From assembly GCF_026340565.1 (NCBI RefSeq), contig NZ_JAPEPB010000001.1, positions 6,794,001 to 6,858,000 of the forward strand: DNA of 64,000 bases, written 5' to 3'. The notes under the pieces are model-generated. The model was not told the DNA's origin. It ran no database searches and worked only from the letters and a program-made list of their open reading frames with translations. The DNA is from Kitasatospora sp. NBC_01287 (GTDB taxonomy: Bacteria; Actinomycetota; Actinomycetes; Streptomycetales; Streptomycetaceae). Made by a program: the position numbers and the translations under genes. Shown piece after piece: positions 1 to 7,103 of the stretch (position 1 is the first letter of the stretch; every line of letters starts with the position of its first letter).

Positions 1-480
1 GTAGTCGGCGCTCCCGGCGACGGACTGGTAGTAGCCGTCGTCCGGAACGTCCGGGCCGCAGATGAACTTCGTCGGGTTGCCGCCGAGCCGGTTCGGGTCG
101 GCCCAGCCCGTCACGGCGTTGATCACCTTGTGGCCCGGGTGCGTCGCGGCGGCCGTGCAGTCGGCGGTGGGGGAGGACGGGGCGGCGGTGGGCTTGGTGG
201 GCGTCGGCTTGGCGGTGGTCTTCGCGGGCGTCGGCTTGGCGGACGTCGCCGCCGCCGGTGCGGCGCTGGCGGGCGGGGTCGGCACGGTCGCGACCGGGGC
301 AGGGGCGTTCGCGGCGGTGCTGGGGGCGGTGCTGGGGGCGGTGCTGGCGGCCGTGCTGGGAGCGCCCGCGTTGGCGTTCGGGCTCGTGGTCGACGGGGTG
401 TCCGGGCCGCAGGCGCTGAGGGAGAGGCCAAGTGCGGTGGTGAGCAGGGCAGTGGCGGCGAAGAGTCGGCGGTTGCGCAT
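1..480 (-). CDS. Putative secreted lipoprotein, 3' end cut by window edge
   Basis: The reading frame stays open from an ATG at 480 down to base 1 (160 codons seen) with a GGAGGA ribosome site just upstream. The N-terminus has basic residues (MRNRR), a hydrophobic stretch and a lipobox ending LSLSAC, so it should be lipid-anchored after Lgt/Lsp processing. Residues about 30-100 are a low-complexity Ala/Pro/Thr linker. After this a globular part begins, with cysteines and the segment CGPDVPDDGYYQSVAGSADY. I do not recognise the domain. The C-terminus lies outside the window. Confidence 0.75.
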   Translation of the reverse strand, partial: MRNRRLFAATALLTTALGLSLSACGPDTPSTTSPNANAGAPSTAASTAPSTAPSTAANAPAPVATVPTPPASAAPAAATSAKPTPAKTTAKPTPTKPTAAPSSPTADCTAAATHPGHKVINAVTGWADPNRLGGNPTKFICGPDVPDDGYYQSVAGSADY

Positions 481-692
481 GGTGTTGGTCCTCCGGGGCG
501 GTCGTGGCAGCCCGTGCGGCGGCCTTCATCTGGGGACACGTGGCCCGGGCCCCTGCCGGCTTCCCCTGTTGCACAGCTGTGACAGCTGTGGGCGATCCGT
601 GACCGAACCGCGCCCCGTGGCCGCGTGCCGGGCCTTGACGGTGACCAGCCCTCAGAAACCGTTGAGGGCGACCTGAGCCATGGTCGCGGTCC

Positions 693-1286
693 TCAGGCCG
701 GGTAGAGGGCGGCCTTGCGCGCCGACCGGAGGGCGCCCGCCCACCAGGTCAGTTGGTCGAGCACCGTCTTGGCGTACCCGGGAGCCGCGGGGTCGAGCGG
801 ACGGCCGTCCTGCCAGGCCGTGAAGTAGTTCGCGAAGGCGAGACCGTCGCGAATCGTCACCGCGTGCAGCTCGGTCAGCACGTTCTCCAGGTGCAGCGCC
901 GCGTGCCGCCCGCCCGCCGCGCCGCCGTAGCTGACGAAGGCGACGGGCTTGGCCGTCCACTGGGTGAAGTGCCAGTCGATGGCCGCCTTCAACGACGCGG
1001 GATAGCTGTGGTTGTACTCGGGCGTCACCACGATGAACGCGTCGGCGCCCTCCAGCGCCGAGGTCAGCGCCGCCATCCCGGCCGGGCGCGGGTAGTCGGC
1101 GCCGGCGTACTTCGGCGATGCCGCGGGCAGCTCCAGCGGGATCTCGATGTCGGCCAGGTCGACGGTGTCCACCTCGAAGCCGCCGTGGATGCCCGCCTGT
1201 TCGGCGACCCATGAGGCCACCACCGGGCCGAACCGTCCTTCCCGGACGCTTCCGACGATGATCAGCAGCTTGTGCTTGTTCTCCAT
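693..1286 (-). CDS. NADPH-dependent FMN reductase family protein
   Basis: This is a 197-residue flavodoxin-like reductase. The N-terminal GSVREGRFGPVV segment is the FMN phosphate-binding loop, and TPEYNHSYPASLKAAIDW is the PEYN signature of the family. Members reduce FMN, azo compounds or quinones with NAD(P)H in the cytoplasm; the real substrate cannot be read from the sequence. I chose the ATG at 1286 (MENKHKLL) because the flavodoxin strand begins at once, whereas upstream in-frame sequence is arginine-rich and unlike coding sequence. It is divergent from an XRE regulator 112 bp away, a common arrangement for a regulator controlling its neighbour. Confidence 0.88.
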   Translation of the reverse strand: MENKHKLLIIVGSVREGRFGPVVASWVAEQAGIHGGFEVDTVDLADIEIPLELPAASPKYAGADYPRPAGMAALTSALEGADAFIVVTPEYNHSYPASLKAAIDWHFTQWTAKPVAFVSYGGAAGGRHAALHLENVLTELHAVTIRDGLAFANYFTAWQDGRPLDPAAPGYAKTVLDQLTWWAGALRSARKAALYPA

Positions 1287-1398
1287 GACCACCACGATCG
1301 GGCTGGTCCGCGGCCGCAACCAGACCCCGCTCAGGCTGGCCCCCGCAGGGCCAGGCTGAGGACTCCGCGGTCCGCGGGCAGCGCCATATGCTCGGGCC

Positions 1399-2247
1399 AT
1401 GGGGACGCCGTTGGGGGACTTCATCCGGGCCAAGCGCGACAGCATCCAGCCGGGATCGCTGGGGTTGCCGGATCACGGCCGCCGCCGTTCACCGGGGCTG
1501 CGGCGCTCGGACCTCGCCGCCCGGGCCGGCGTCAGCGTCGAGTACCTGACCCGCATCGAACAGGGCCGTGACCGCAATCCCTCGGTACCGATCATGAACG
1601 CGCTCGCCGACGCCCTCAGCCTCGACCCCTCGGAGCGCGACCACCCGCGCTACCTCGCGAAAATCAGCGGCGGTGAGTGCTCCGCCCACACCCGGCCCGC
1701 ACCAGCCCGCCGGGACGTGCGGCCCGCCGTCCTGGAGACGCTGCGCCTGCTGGAACCGGGCGTCGCCATGGTGACCAACCGGCTGGGCGACGTGCTCGCC
1801 CGCACCAGTGGCTTCGAGGCGGTGACGAGCGGAACCGGGTTGCTCGACTCCGACGTCCCGAACCTCACCCGCTACGTCTTCACCGACCCGCGCGCCCGGG
1901 AGTACTTCGCCGACTGGGCGGACGTCGCGGACGAGCAGGCCTTCGACCTGTGGCTCGGACCGTCCGTCGAGAACTCCGAGTGGCTCACCACTGAACTCGC
2001 ACTCGCCGCCGGCGCCGACTTCGCGCGCCGCCTGAACCGCCACGTGGTTCCGCGGCGTGGCGTCCTGCGACTCAACCACCCGGCAGGGCTGGAGGTCCGG
2101 CTGCTCCGCGAGACGCTCGAACTCTCCTCGGACGCCCAGCAACTGGTCGTCTTCCTCCCGGCGGACGAACAGACGGCTCAGGCCGTCGAGCAACTCCGAG
2201 GCCGACTCCGCAGCCGGCCCCACGGCCACCTCCGGGCGATCTCGTAA
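1399..2247 (+). CDS. XRE-family regulator with MmyB-like ligand-binding domain
   Basis: This is a 282-residue protein. An XRE helix-turn-helix lies at about residues 35-80 (SDLAARAGVSVEYLTRIEQG). The rest (about 110-270) resembles the MmyB ligand-binding domain found in many Streptomyces regulators, including the LLEPGVAMVTNRLGDVLA segment. It is divergent from the FMN reductase gene and is probably its regulator by position. The ligand is unknown; some MmyB-type domains have been proposed to bind fatty acids. Confidence 0.85.
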   Translation: MGTPLGDFIRAKRDSIQPGSLGLPDHGRRRSPGLRRSDLAARAGVSVEYLTRIEQGRDRNPSVPIMNALADALSLDPSERDHPRYLAKISGGECSAHTRPAPARRDVRPAVLETLRLLEPGVAMVTNRLGDVLARTSGFEAVTSGTGLLDSDVPNLTRYVFTDPRAREYFADWADVADEQAFDLWLGPSVENSEWLTTELALAAGADFARRLNRHVVPRRGVLRLNHPAGLEVRLLRETLELSSDAQQLVVFLPADEQTAQAVEQLRGRLRSRPHGHLRAIS

Positions 2248-2279
2248 CGCACCACGAGCTCGCGCGGCCTGAGCCACTG

Positions 2280-2372
2280 GAGCCGGACCCGGGTCGAGCC
2301 CGTCACTGCCGTGCCCGTCACCGCCGTGGTCGCGAGCAGCCGGCTGGTCATCGCCAGGCCCGCGCTGAGTGC
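2280..2372 (-). pseudogene. Orphan copy of the 3' end of the gene at 7104-8984
   Basis: On the minus strand this stretch encodes LLATTAVTG preceded by LSAGLAMTS, closely matching the last 25 or so residues of the membrane protein at 7104-8984 (LSAGLVMTGWLLATTAVTG). By eye about 70 aligned bases match at roughly 90%, with one in-frame 15-base insertion in this copy. No more of that gene is present here. It is either a remnant of a paralogue or one end of a duplication flanking the island at 2.37-7.1 kb. Confidence 0.7.
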
Positions 2373-2548
2373 CTGGCGCAGCGCGGGCAGGTGCAGTGCG
2401 GCCAGAGGTCGCTGAAGGGGCGGGTGTCGGGGGCGTCGGCCGAGACGCGGGTGGTGGAGAGCCGGATGCGCTTGCCGGTGGGGGTGATCCGGTAGACGCG
2501 CAGGGTCATCACGCTCTTCGTCGTGCTCTTCTTCGTGCTTTTCGTCAT
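2348..2548 (-). CDS. Small hypothetical protein, tail altered at island junction
   Basis: This is a 66-residue frame, Lys/Thr-rich at the start (MTKSTKKSTTKS), then a beta-like segment TLRVYRITPTGKRIRLS, ending in a CTCPRC cysteine pair. Its ATG overlaps the stop of the next upstream gene (ATGA at 2545-2548), so it is the last gene of a three-gene minus-strand operon. About the last eight codons (from ARHSARAWR) fall in DNA matching the 3' end of the gene at 7104, so the original tail was probably replaced. No function can be assigned. Confidence 0.55.
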   Translation of the reverse strand: MTKSTKKSTTKSVMTLRVYRITPTGKRIRLSTTRVSADAPDTRPFSDLWPHCTCPRCARHSARAWR

Positions 2549-2859
2549 GGGTGCCTCAGTTCGATGCGCAGACCGGGCAGTTCGGCCAGGCCAGTGGGCA
2601 CGACGGAGCCCCGGAGGATGCGGCCCGTGCAGCGCGCGTGGGCGGCGATGTGGTCGGCGATCGCCTGGAGCGCGGGGGTGCCGCAGCCGCCGATCGCGAT
2701 GTGGGCGCCGGCGGTGGTGATGGTGATCCGGGCGCCTTCCAGCCCAACCAGCGGCGGCAGACCGGCCAGCGCGAGGGCGTCCACCATGGCCGCGATCGCA
2801 TGCTCGGCGGCCTCGCGCTGTTCGCGCTCCTGGGCGGGTTCAACGCTGCTGCTGGGCAC
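2545..2859 (-). CDS. Hypothetical protein in small-gene operon
   Basis: This is a 104-residue soluble protein, Ala/Glu-rich and probably helical in its first half (AQEREQREAAEHAIAAMVDA), then a more strand-like half with IRITITTAG-type spacing. It overlaps the gene upstream by 20 bp (2840-2859) and the one downstream by 4 bp, so the three are probably translationally coupled. I recognise no family. The operon is divergent from the XRE regulator at 3331. Confidence 0.6.
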   Translation of the reverse strand: MPSSSVEPAQEREQREAAEHAIAAMVDALALAGLPPLVGLEGARITITTAGAHIAIGGCGTPALQAIADHIAAHARCTGRILRGSVVPTGLAELPGLRIELRHP

Positions 2860-3079
2860 GGGCGTTCAGGCCGTCGCGGAGCAGGGCGGTCAACTCGTCG
2901 GCCACATCGGAGCGGACCCGGCCGAGGGTGACCAGGTAGTGGCCGGTGATGGTGGGCCAGTCCACCCCGAGCGAGGGGATGGTGATGGCCGCGTCACTGA
3001 GGACGGCGGTCAGCGCGGCGGCGGAGGTGAGGGCGCGCTGCTCGGAGGGGTCGAGGGGGGCGGGGGAGTGTGCTGGCAT
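2840..3079 (-). CDS. Hypothetical protein, first gene of small minus-strand operon
   Basis: This is a 79-residue protein starting at the ATG at 3079, supported by a GGAGGCAG ribosome site. Longer upstream frames lack such a site. The sequence is mostly helical and soluble (SEQRALTSAAALTAVLSD). No family is recognised. Its promoter should lie in 3080-3330, shared with the divergent XRE gene, where two palindromes lie side by side. Confidence 0.6.
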   Translation of the reverse strand: MPAHSPAPLDPSEQRALTSAAALTAVLSDAAITIPSLGVDWPTITGHYLVTLGRVRSDVADELTALLRDGLNARAQQQR

Positions 3080-3215
3080 AGTGCTGCCTCCTTGGCGGGT
3101 CCGGTGGGCCGGGCGCGCTGGATGAGCGCAGAAGTAGGCATCAAGATGCGAGAGTTGACGGTTAGTCGACGCCTGCCCGGCATGGACAACGCTAGAGCAT
3201 GAGGGGCAAATATTG

Positions 3216-3246
3216 CTACCGATTCGGTAGTCACTCGTCCGAGTGA
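3216..3246. promoter_or_regulatory. Two adjacent palindromes, candidate operators
   Basis: CTACCG-ATT-CGGTAG (3216-3230) is followed with no gap by TCACTCG-TC-CGAGTGA (3231-3246). Both have perfect arms. They lie in the 251-bp divergent intergenic region, about 85 bp before the XRE start, in a locally AT-richer stretch. Autoregulation by the DUF5753-type XRE protein is plausible but inferred. A relative of the second palindrome occurs at 24032-24047. Confidence 0.5.
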
Positions 3247-3330
3247 GCCTGCAGGCGGCCCTCCGCCGCTCGTCGGGGTGGACCTGCTCAGCCGCTGGAC
3301 GGCAGACTGTCAGCACCCGTCGAGGAAGGA

Positions 3331-4203
3331 ATGCCGGATCGCATGCCACCACGCCTGTCACCGACTGTCCGTCAGCAGCGCATGGGCATTGAGCTGCGCA
3401 AGATGCGTGAATATGCGGGAATGACCCCGCAGGCCATGGCTGCGGCTCTCGGCACCGATACCCCAAAGATCAGCCAGATGGAGTCCGGTAAGGCTGGAGT
3501 CAGTCCGGAACGGATCCGGTCTTGGGCTATTGCGAGTAAGTGCACTGATGACGGGCTGATCGGTGCACTCGTGGCGATGACGCAAGACCGAGGGAAACGG
3601 TGGTTCGACGAGTATCGTGGCCGCCTCCCGACCGGATTTCTCGACATCGCCGAGATGGAGTACTACTCCGATGACGAGAAAGGCCTGATCACTTGGGCGA
3701 CGACGTATATTCCGGGACTCGCACAGACAGGTGCGTACGCCGGCGCGGTCTTCGCACGTATCAGGCCTCCGCTCCCCAGGCATGAGGTGGATGCGCGCAC
3801 CGCGTTCCGAGTGCAGCGCCAACGCGTCGTGCTCGACGGAAAACCATACACGGCATACATTCATGAGGCAGCCCTGCGCATGCAGTTCGGCGGCCCTGCT
3901 GTGCTGCGTGACCAGCTGAAGAGCCTCCTGGAGGATTCGGAGCGCCCCAGTGTCGCAGTCCGCGCCATCCCGTTCGATGTTGATACCTTCCCAGGTGCCG
4001 GAGAGAACCTGACCTTGGCGGCGGGTGTGGTCCAAGAACTCGACACGGTGCAGATCGATCTGACTCAGGGGCCGCAATTCATCCATGCCGAGGCGGATCT
4101 GCGGACGTATCGAAGCATGGTTGCGGAGATTGAGGGAACGGCCCTCTCGCCCGCTACTTCCCGTGACTTTATCCATAAGATCATGCAAGACCTGAAAGGC
4201 TGA
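3331..4203 (+). CDS. XRE-family regulator with DUF5753 domain
   Basis: This is a 290-residue protein. Residues about 15-75 form the XRE helix-turn-helix (ELRKMREYAGMTPQAMAAAL). From about 85 to the end it matches the DUF5753 effector domain, with the typical WATTYIPGLAQTGAYA start and PQFIHAEADL near the end. The ATG at 3331 follows GAGGAAGGA. It is followed after 5 bp by a DUF397 gene, the normal partner of this family in Streptomyces (WhiJ-type pairs). Base composition is less GC-rich than in the flanking core genes, which fits acquired DNA. Confidence 0.88.
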   Translation: MPDRMPPRLSPTVRQQRMGIELRKMREYAGMTPQAMAAALGTDTPKISQMESGKAGVSPERIRSWAIASKCTDDGLIGALVAMTQDRGKRWFDEYRGRLPTGFLDIAEMEYYSDDEKGLITWATTYIPGLAQTGAYAGAVFARIRPPLPRHEVDARTAFRVQRQRVVLDGKPYTAYIHEAALRMQFGGPAVLRDQLKSLLEDSERPSVAVRAIPFDVDTFPGAGENLTLAAGVVQELDTVQIDLTQGPQFIHAEADLRTYRSMVAEIEGTALSPATSRDFIHKIMQDLKG

Positions 4204-4208
4204 AATCC

Positions 4209-4406
4209 ATGACCCCTTGGCAGAAATCTTCGTTCAGTGGAAGCGCCAACGAGTGCATCGAGGTGCGCACTGCTGACGGAATGGTCGAGGTTCGCGAATC
4301 TGATTCAGCTGAAATCATCGTTCGGACTACCCCGAGGAAGTGGGCACGGTTCCTGCTCGGCGTCCAGAGCGGGGAGTTCGACAGCTACGGAGACTTCTCC
4401 GCCTGA
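4209..4406 (+). CDS. DUF397 domain protein
   Basis: This is a 65-residue protein with the DUF397 pattern: WQKSSFSGSANECIEV at the start, a central VEVRESDS, and a hydrophobic end leading to LGVQSGEFD. DUF397 proteins are small partners of DUF5753-type XRE regulators, as in the WhiJ-like systems, and are thought to modulate the regulator. The 5-bp gap after the XRE gene indicates one transcript. A strong terminator follows directly. Confidence 0.88.
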   Translation: MTPWQKSSFSGSANECIEVRTADGMVEVRESDSAEIIVRTTPRKWARFLLGVQSGEFDSYGDFSA

Positions 4407-4416
4407 CGCAGATCCT

Positions 4417-4461
4417 CTGGAGCGGCCTCGCATCCTCTCTTGGGATGCGAGGCCGCTCCAG
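4417..4461 (+). terminator. Rho-independent terminator after DUF397 gene
   Basis: A perfect 19-bp stem (arms 4417-4435 and 4443-4461) with a 7-nt loop is followed by TTTT. It starts 10 bp after the DUF397 stop, so it isolates the regulator pair from the RiPP genes downstream. Confidence 0.85.
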
Positions 4462-4625
4462 TTTTGGGAGCACTCTTGCTACGTTGCTCACTGTAGGTCT
4501 ACCGTTACAGCACGCACAGCCGTCAGGCCGGGGCTGCATCTTGGCCCCCGCTTGCCTGGTGAGTAATGCCCGCCTGCTGCGCGGCGGGTCAGCAACGTTT
4601 GCCCCATCAGCTGAGAGGGAGAGCA

Positions 4626-4952
4626 ATGCCTACCTCCACCATCGACCGCACGCCGGTGTTCGACCGGCCCGAGTCGCGCATGCCGCTGGGCCTGGCCGGC
4701 CCGGCGCAGATGCCCAGGCTGGACGACTTGGCGGGGCCGACCCCGTTCGCCTTCCGGTTCCTTGCCCCGGTCACGGGCGCCGGTGGCATCCTGCCTGCCG
4801 ACATCGCGTACGACCCGGCTTCGCAGACCTGCACCTACGAAGGTCTGCCGCCCGGGGTCTACATGACGAGCACCCCTCCCAAGACCTATGGGCCCACTCA
4901 GCCGACAGGGCAGATGGATGCCCCCGACGACCCCGGAAGCAGCAACGACTAG
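4626..4952 (+). CDS. Putative ATP-grasp RiPP (graspetide) precursor peptide
   Basis: This is a 108-residue peptide. The ATG at 4626 is preceded by GAGAGGGAG; an upstream frame to 4566 has no such site. Residues 38-46 (GPTPFAFRF) look like the conserved leader motif of the ATP-grasp-target peptides. The C-terminal part (about 79-108) is rich in Thr/Ser (T81, S82, T83, T87, T91, T94, S105, S106), followed by acidic residues (D98, D101, D102, D108). That is the donor/acceptor layout needed for side-chain ester macrocycles. C69 is the only cysteine. The start of the ATP-grasp gene lies 2 bp after its stop. The family call rests on motif and context; the core boundaries and links are inferred. Confidence 0.8.
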   Translation: MPTSTIDRTPVFDRPESRMPLGLAGPAQMPRLDDLAGPTPFAFRFLAPVTGAGGILPADIAYDPASQTCTYEGLPPGVYMTSTPPKTYGPTQPTGQMDAPDDPGSSND

Positions 4953-4953
4953 C

Positions 4954-5922
4954 ATGCCGGTTTCCGGCTCTGTCCTCGTGATCACGGGATCGTTCGACCC
5001 TACGGCCGATCTTGTGATCGAGGAACTGGCCCGGCGTGCCGTGCCCGTGTTCCGCGCCGATATGGCGTGGTTCCCCTCAAGTCTGACCCTTGCGGCCAGT
5101 CTTGAGGGGCTTGGCTGGCGCGGCACGCTGGCGACTGACCAGCGGTCCCTCGACCTGTCGAACGTCCGCTCGGTCTACTACCGTCGTCCGACGGCGCCCG
5201 AGTTCCCCGACGACATGCCACCCGAGGCCCGAGCGGTTGCCATGGCAGAAGCTCGACGGGGATTCGGGGGCCTGCTCGCCGCCCTACCGTGCCCATGGCT
5301 CCCGCCCCCTGGCCGGGCAGCCGACGCGGAGTACAAGCCGCTGCAACTACGCGTGGCGGCCGAGGTCGGCCTCCATGTTCCTCGAACGCTGATCACCAAC
5401 GATCCTGCCGCAGCAAGTAGGTTCGCCGACCGGCTCGGATCGCCGGTGGTCTACAAGCCGTTCTCTCCGATCCGGGGCACGCTCGACGGGCGGTCGGTTG
5501 CCGTCTATGCAAACGTCCTGCGGCCTGATGACCTGCCGCACCCGGATATCGCCACCACTGCTCACCTGTTCCAAGAGTGGATACCGAAGGTTCATGAGGT
5601 CCGGTTGACCGTGGTCGGTGATCGGCTGTTCGCTGCTGAGATCCATGCTGGATCAGCGGCAGGTCACGTCGATTGGCGAAGCGATTACGAGAGCCTCACC
5701 TACAGGATGTGCGATCCGCCGGCCGCCGTCGGTACAAGTGTCCGCCGGCTCCTCGCTCGACTCGGCCTCAACTTCGGTGCATTCGACTTCATCGTGAGCC
5801 CGTCCGGCGAGTGGTGGTTCCTGGAGGTCAACCCGAACGGGCAATGGGGCTTCATCGAGCAGGCGACGGGTCTGCCCATCACGGCTGCCATCTGCGACTA
5901 CCTGGAAGGGAACAGGCGATGA
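4954..5922 (+). CDS. ATP-grasp RiPP maturase (graspetide synthetase-like)
   Basis: This is a 322-residue ATP-grasp ligase. Features seen are the N-terminal LVITGSFDPTADLVIEEL, the ATP-binding YKPFSPIRG near residue 167, and the metal/ATP-binding FLEVNPNGQWGF near residue 290, with D in GAFDFIVSP. In known graspetide systems such an enzyme activates Asp/Glu side chains with ATP and joins them to Thr/Ser/Lys of the precursor. I chose the ATG at 4954 because the Rossmann-like strand begins there and the family starts there. It directly follows the precursor gene and overlaps the methyltransferase gene by ATGA, so the three are coupled. Confidence 0.88.
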   Translation: MPVSGSVLVITGSFDPTADLVIEELARRAVPVFRADMAWFPSSLTLAASLEGLGWRGTLATDQRSLDLSNVRSVYYRRPTAPEFPDDMPPEARAVAMAEARRGFGGLLAALPCPWLPPPGRAADAEYKPLQLRVAAEVGLHVPRTLITNDPAAASRFADRLGSPVVYKPFSPIRGTLDGRSVAVYANVLRPDDLPHPDIATTAHLFQEWIPKVHEVRLTVVGDRLFAAEIHAGSAAGHVDWRSDYESLTYRMCDPPAAVGTSVRRLLARLGLNFGAFDFIVSPSGEWWFLEVNPNGQWGFIEQATGLPITAAICDYLEGNRR

Positions 5923-7091
5923 CCGAGCAAGAACCCACCCCGCAGCGCCTCCTGCAAGCGCGGGTCGATCTCGTGTCCGAGATCGATCGCGGGAGTTCGG
6001 CGTTGTCCTCCCGGGTGGCCGAGGCGTTCCTCAACACGCCCAGGCATCCGTTCGTTCCTGTCTTCTACCGTCGCGCGGGCTCCACTCACGTTCCCTGGCG
6101 GATCACGGACGGCGCCGCCGACGAATGGCTTCGGCACGTCTACTCCGACCGCGCGCTGGTCACCGAGGTCGACGGCGTTCTCGCCGGGGACGCTCCCAGC
6201 GCCGGCCAAGCCGGGCCTGCGACGTCATCCTCGACCATGCCGCGCCTCATGGCCGACATGCTCGACGCGCTCGATGTGCAACTGGGTGACCGGGTGCTGG
6301 AGATCGGCACCGGCAGCGGCTACAACGCGGCTCTGCTCTGTCACCTCGCGGGCGCCGAGAACGTGATCACGCTCGATCACACCGAGCCCCTGGTGGTGTC
6401 GGCCCGGCGCCGACTGCGGGAGAGCGGTCTCGAACCGACCGTGCTCCGTGGTGACGGTGCTGCGGGCCAGGCGGGCGGGGCGCCTTTCGACCGGATCATC
6501 GCGACGTGCTCGGTGCGTCGCATCCCTCAGGCGTGGCTCGACCAGTGCAGGCCCGGCGGTGTCATCGTGGTTCCCATCAAAGGGACGTTGGACGGCGGCG
6601 CGGTCGCGTGCCTGACCAAGCTGGGCGGTGGGCAGGCGGCAGGCCACTTCCTGCACACCCCGGCAGCGTTCATGCCGTTGAAGTCCGGTCCTGAGGAGGC
6701 GTTCCCGGTGCCCGGCCGGATCGACGGTCCGCAGCGCGCGACCCGGATCAGCGGCCGGGTGCTGGACGACTACCGATTCTCGTTCTGGGTCCATCTGCAC
6801 CTGCCGCCGACCGTGGTCCGGCAGGGCGGGCAGGTCGACGGAGAACACTCCATCACGCTCCACGATCCCGTGGACGGATCAGCAGCCTTGATCCACGACC
6901 GAGCGGACGGTCAGGTCATGGTGACGATCACCGGCCCCCGTGATCTCTGGCAACTCGTCGAGGCCGCGCACGAGCAGTGGCGCGGGCACCACCGACCGCG
7001 CCGTGAGTGGCTCACCATGAACGTCGACGGCGGCGGACAGAGTGTCAGCTACCGCGCTGCCGACGGCATCGTGAGCCGCTGGGCACTCTGA
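5919..7091 (+). CDS. PIMT-like methyltransferase of the ATP-grasp RiPP system
   Basis: This is a 390-residue protein. The SAM-binding motif VLEIGTGSGYNAALL begins near residue 126, preceded by a PIMT-like TMPRLMADML helix. Further motifs are ENVITLDHTEPLV and FDRIIATCSVRRIP. The last 180 or so residues form an extra C-terminal domain seen in the ATP-grasp-linked subfamily. In the fuscimiditide pathway a homologue methylates a precursor Asp, which then collapses to aspartimide. By analogy this enzyme would act after the ATP-grasp ligase on the peptide encoded at 4626. Target residue and order are inferred. Confidence 0.87.
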   Translation: MTEQEPTPQRLLQARVDLVSEIDRGSSALSSRVAEAFLNTPRHPFVPVFYRRAGSTHVPWRITDGAADEWLRHVYSDRALVTEVDGVLAGDAPSAGQAGPATSSSTMPRLMADMLDALDVQLGDRVLEIGTGSGYNAALLCHLAGAENVITLDHTEPLVVSARRRLRESGLEPTVLRGDGAAGQAGGAPFDRIIATCSVRRIPQAWLDQCRPGGVIVVPIKGTLDGGAVACLTKLGGGQAAGHFLHTPAAFMPLKSGPEEAFPVPGRIDGPQRATRISGRVLDDYRFSFWVHLHLPPTVVRQGGQVDGEHSITLHDPVDGSAALIHDRADGQVMVTITGPRDLWQLVEAAHEQWRGHHRPRREWLTMNVDGGGQSVSYRAADGIVSRWAL

Positions 7092-7103
7092 CGCGGCCGC
7101 CCC

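Noticed and set aside
62..676. A plus-strand frame of 204 residues at the left edge
   Set aside because: It is the complement of the lipoprotein's Ala/Pro/Thr linker. The minus frame has a ribosome site, signal peptide and lipobox.
2250..7103. A transposon or phage bringing in the graspetide island
   Set aside because: No transposase, integrase or terminal inverted repeat is seen. Only the direct repeat of a gene end supports mobility.
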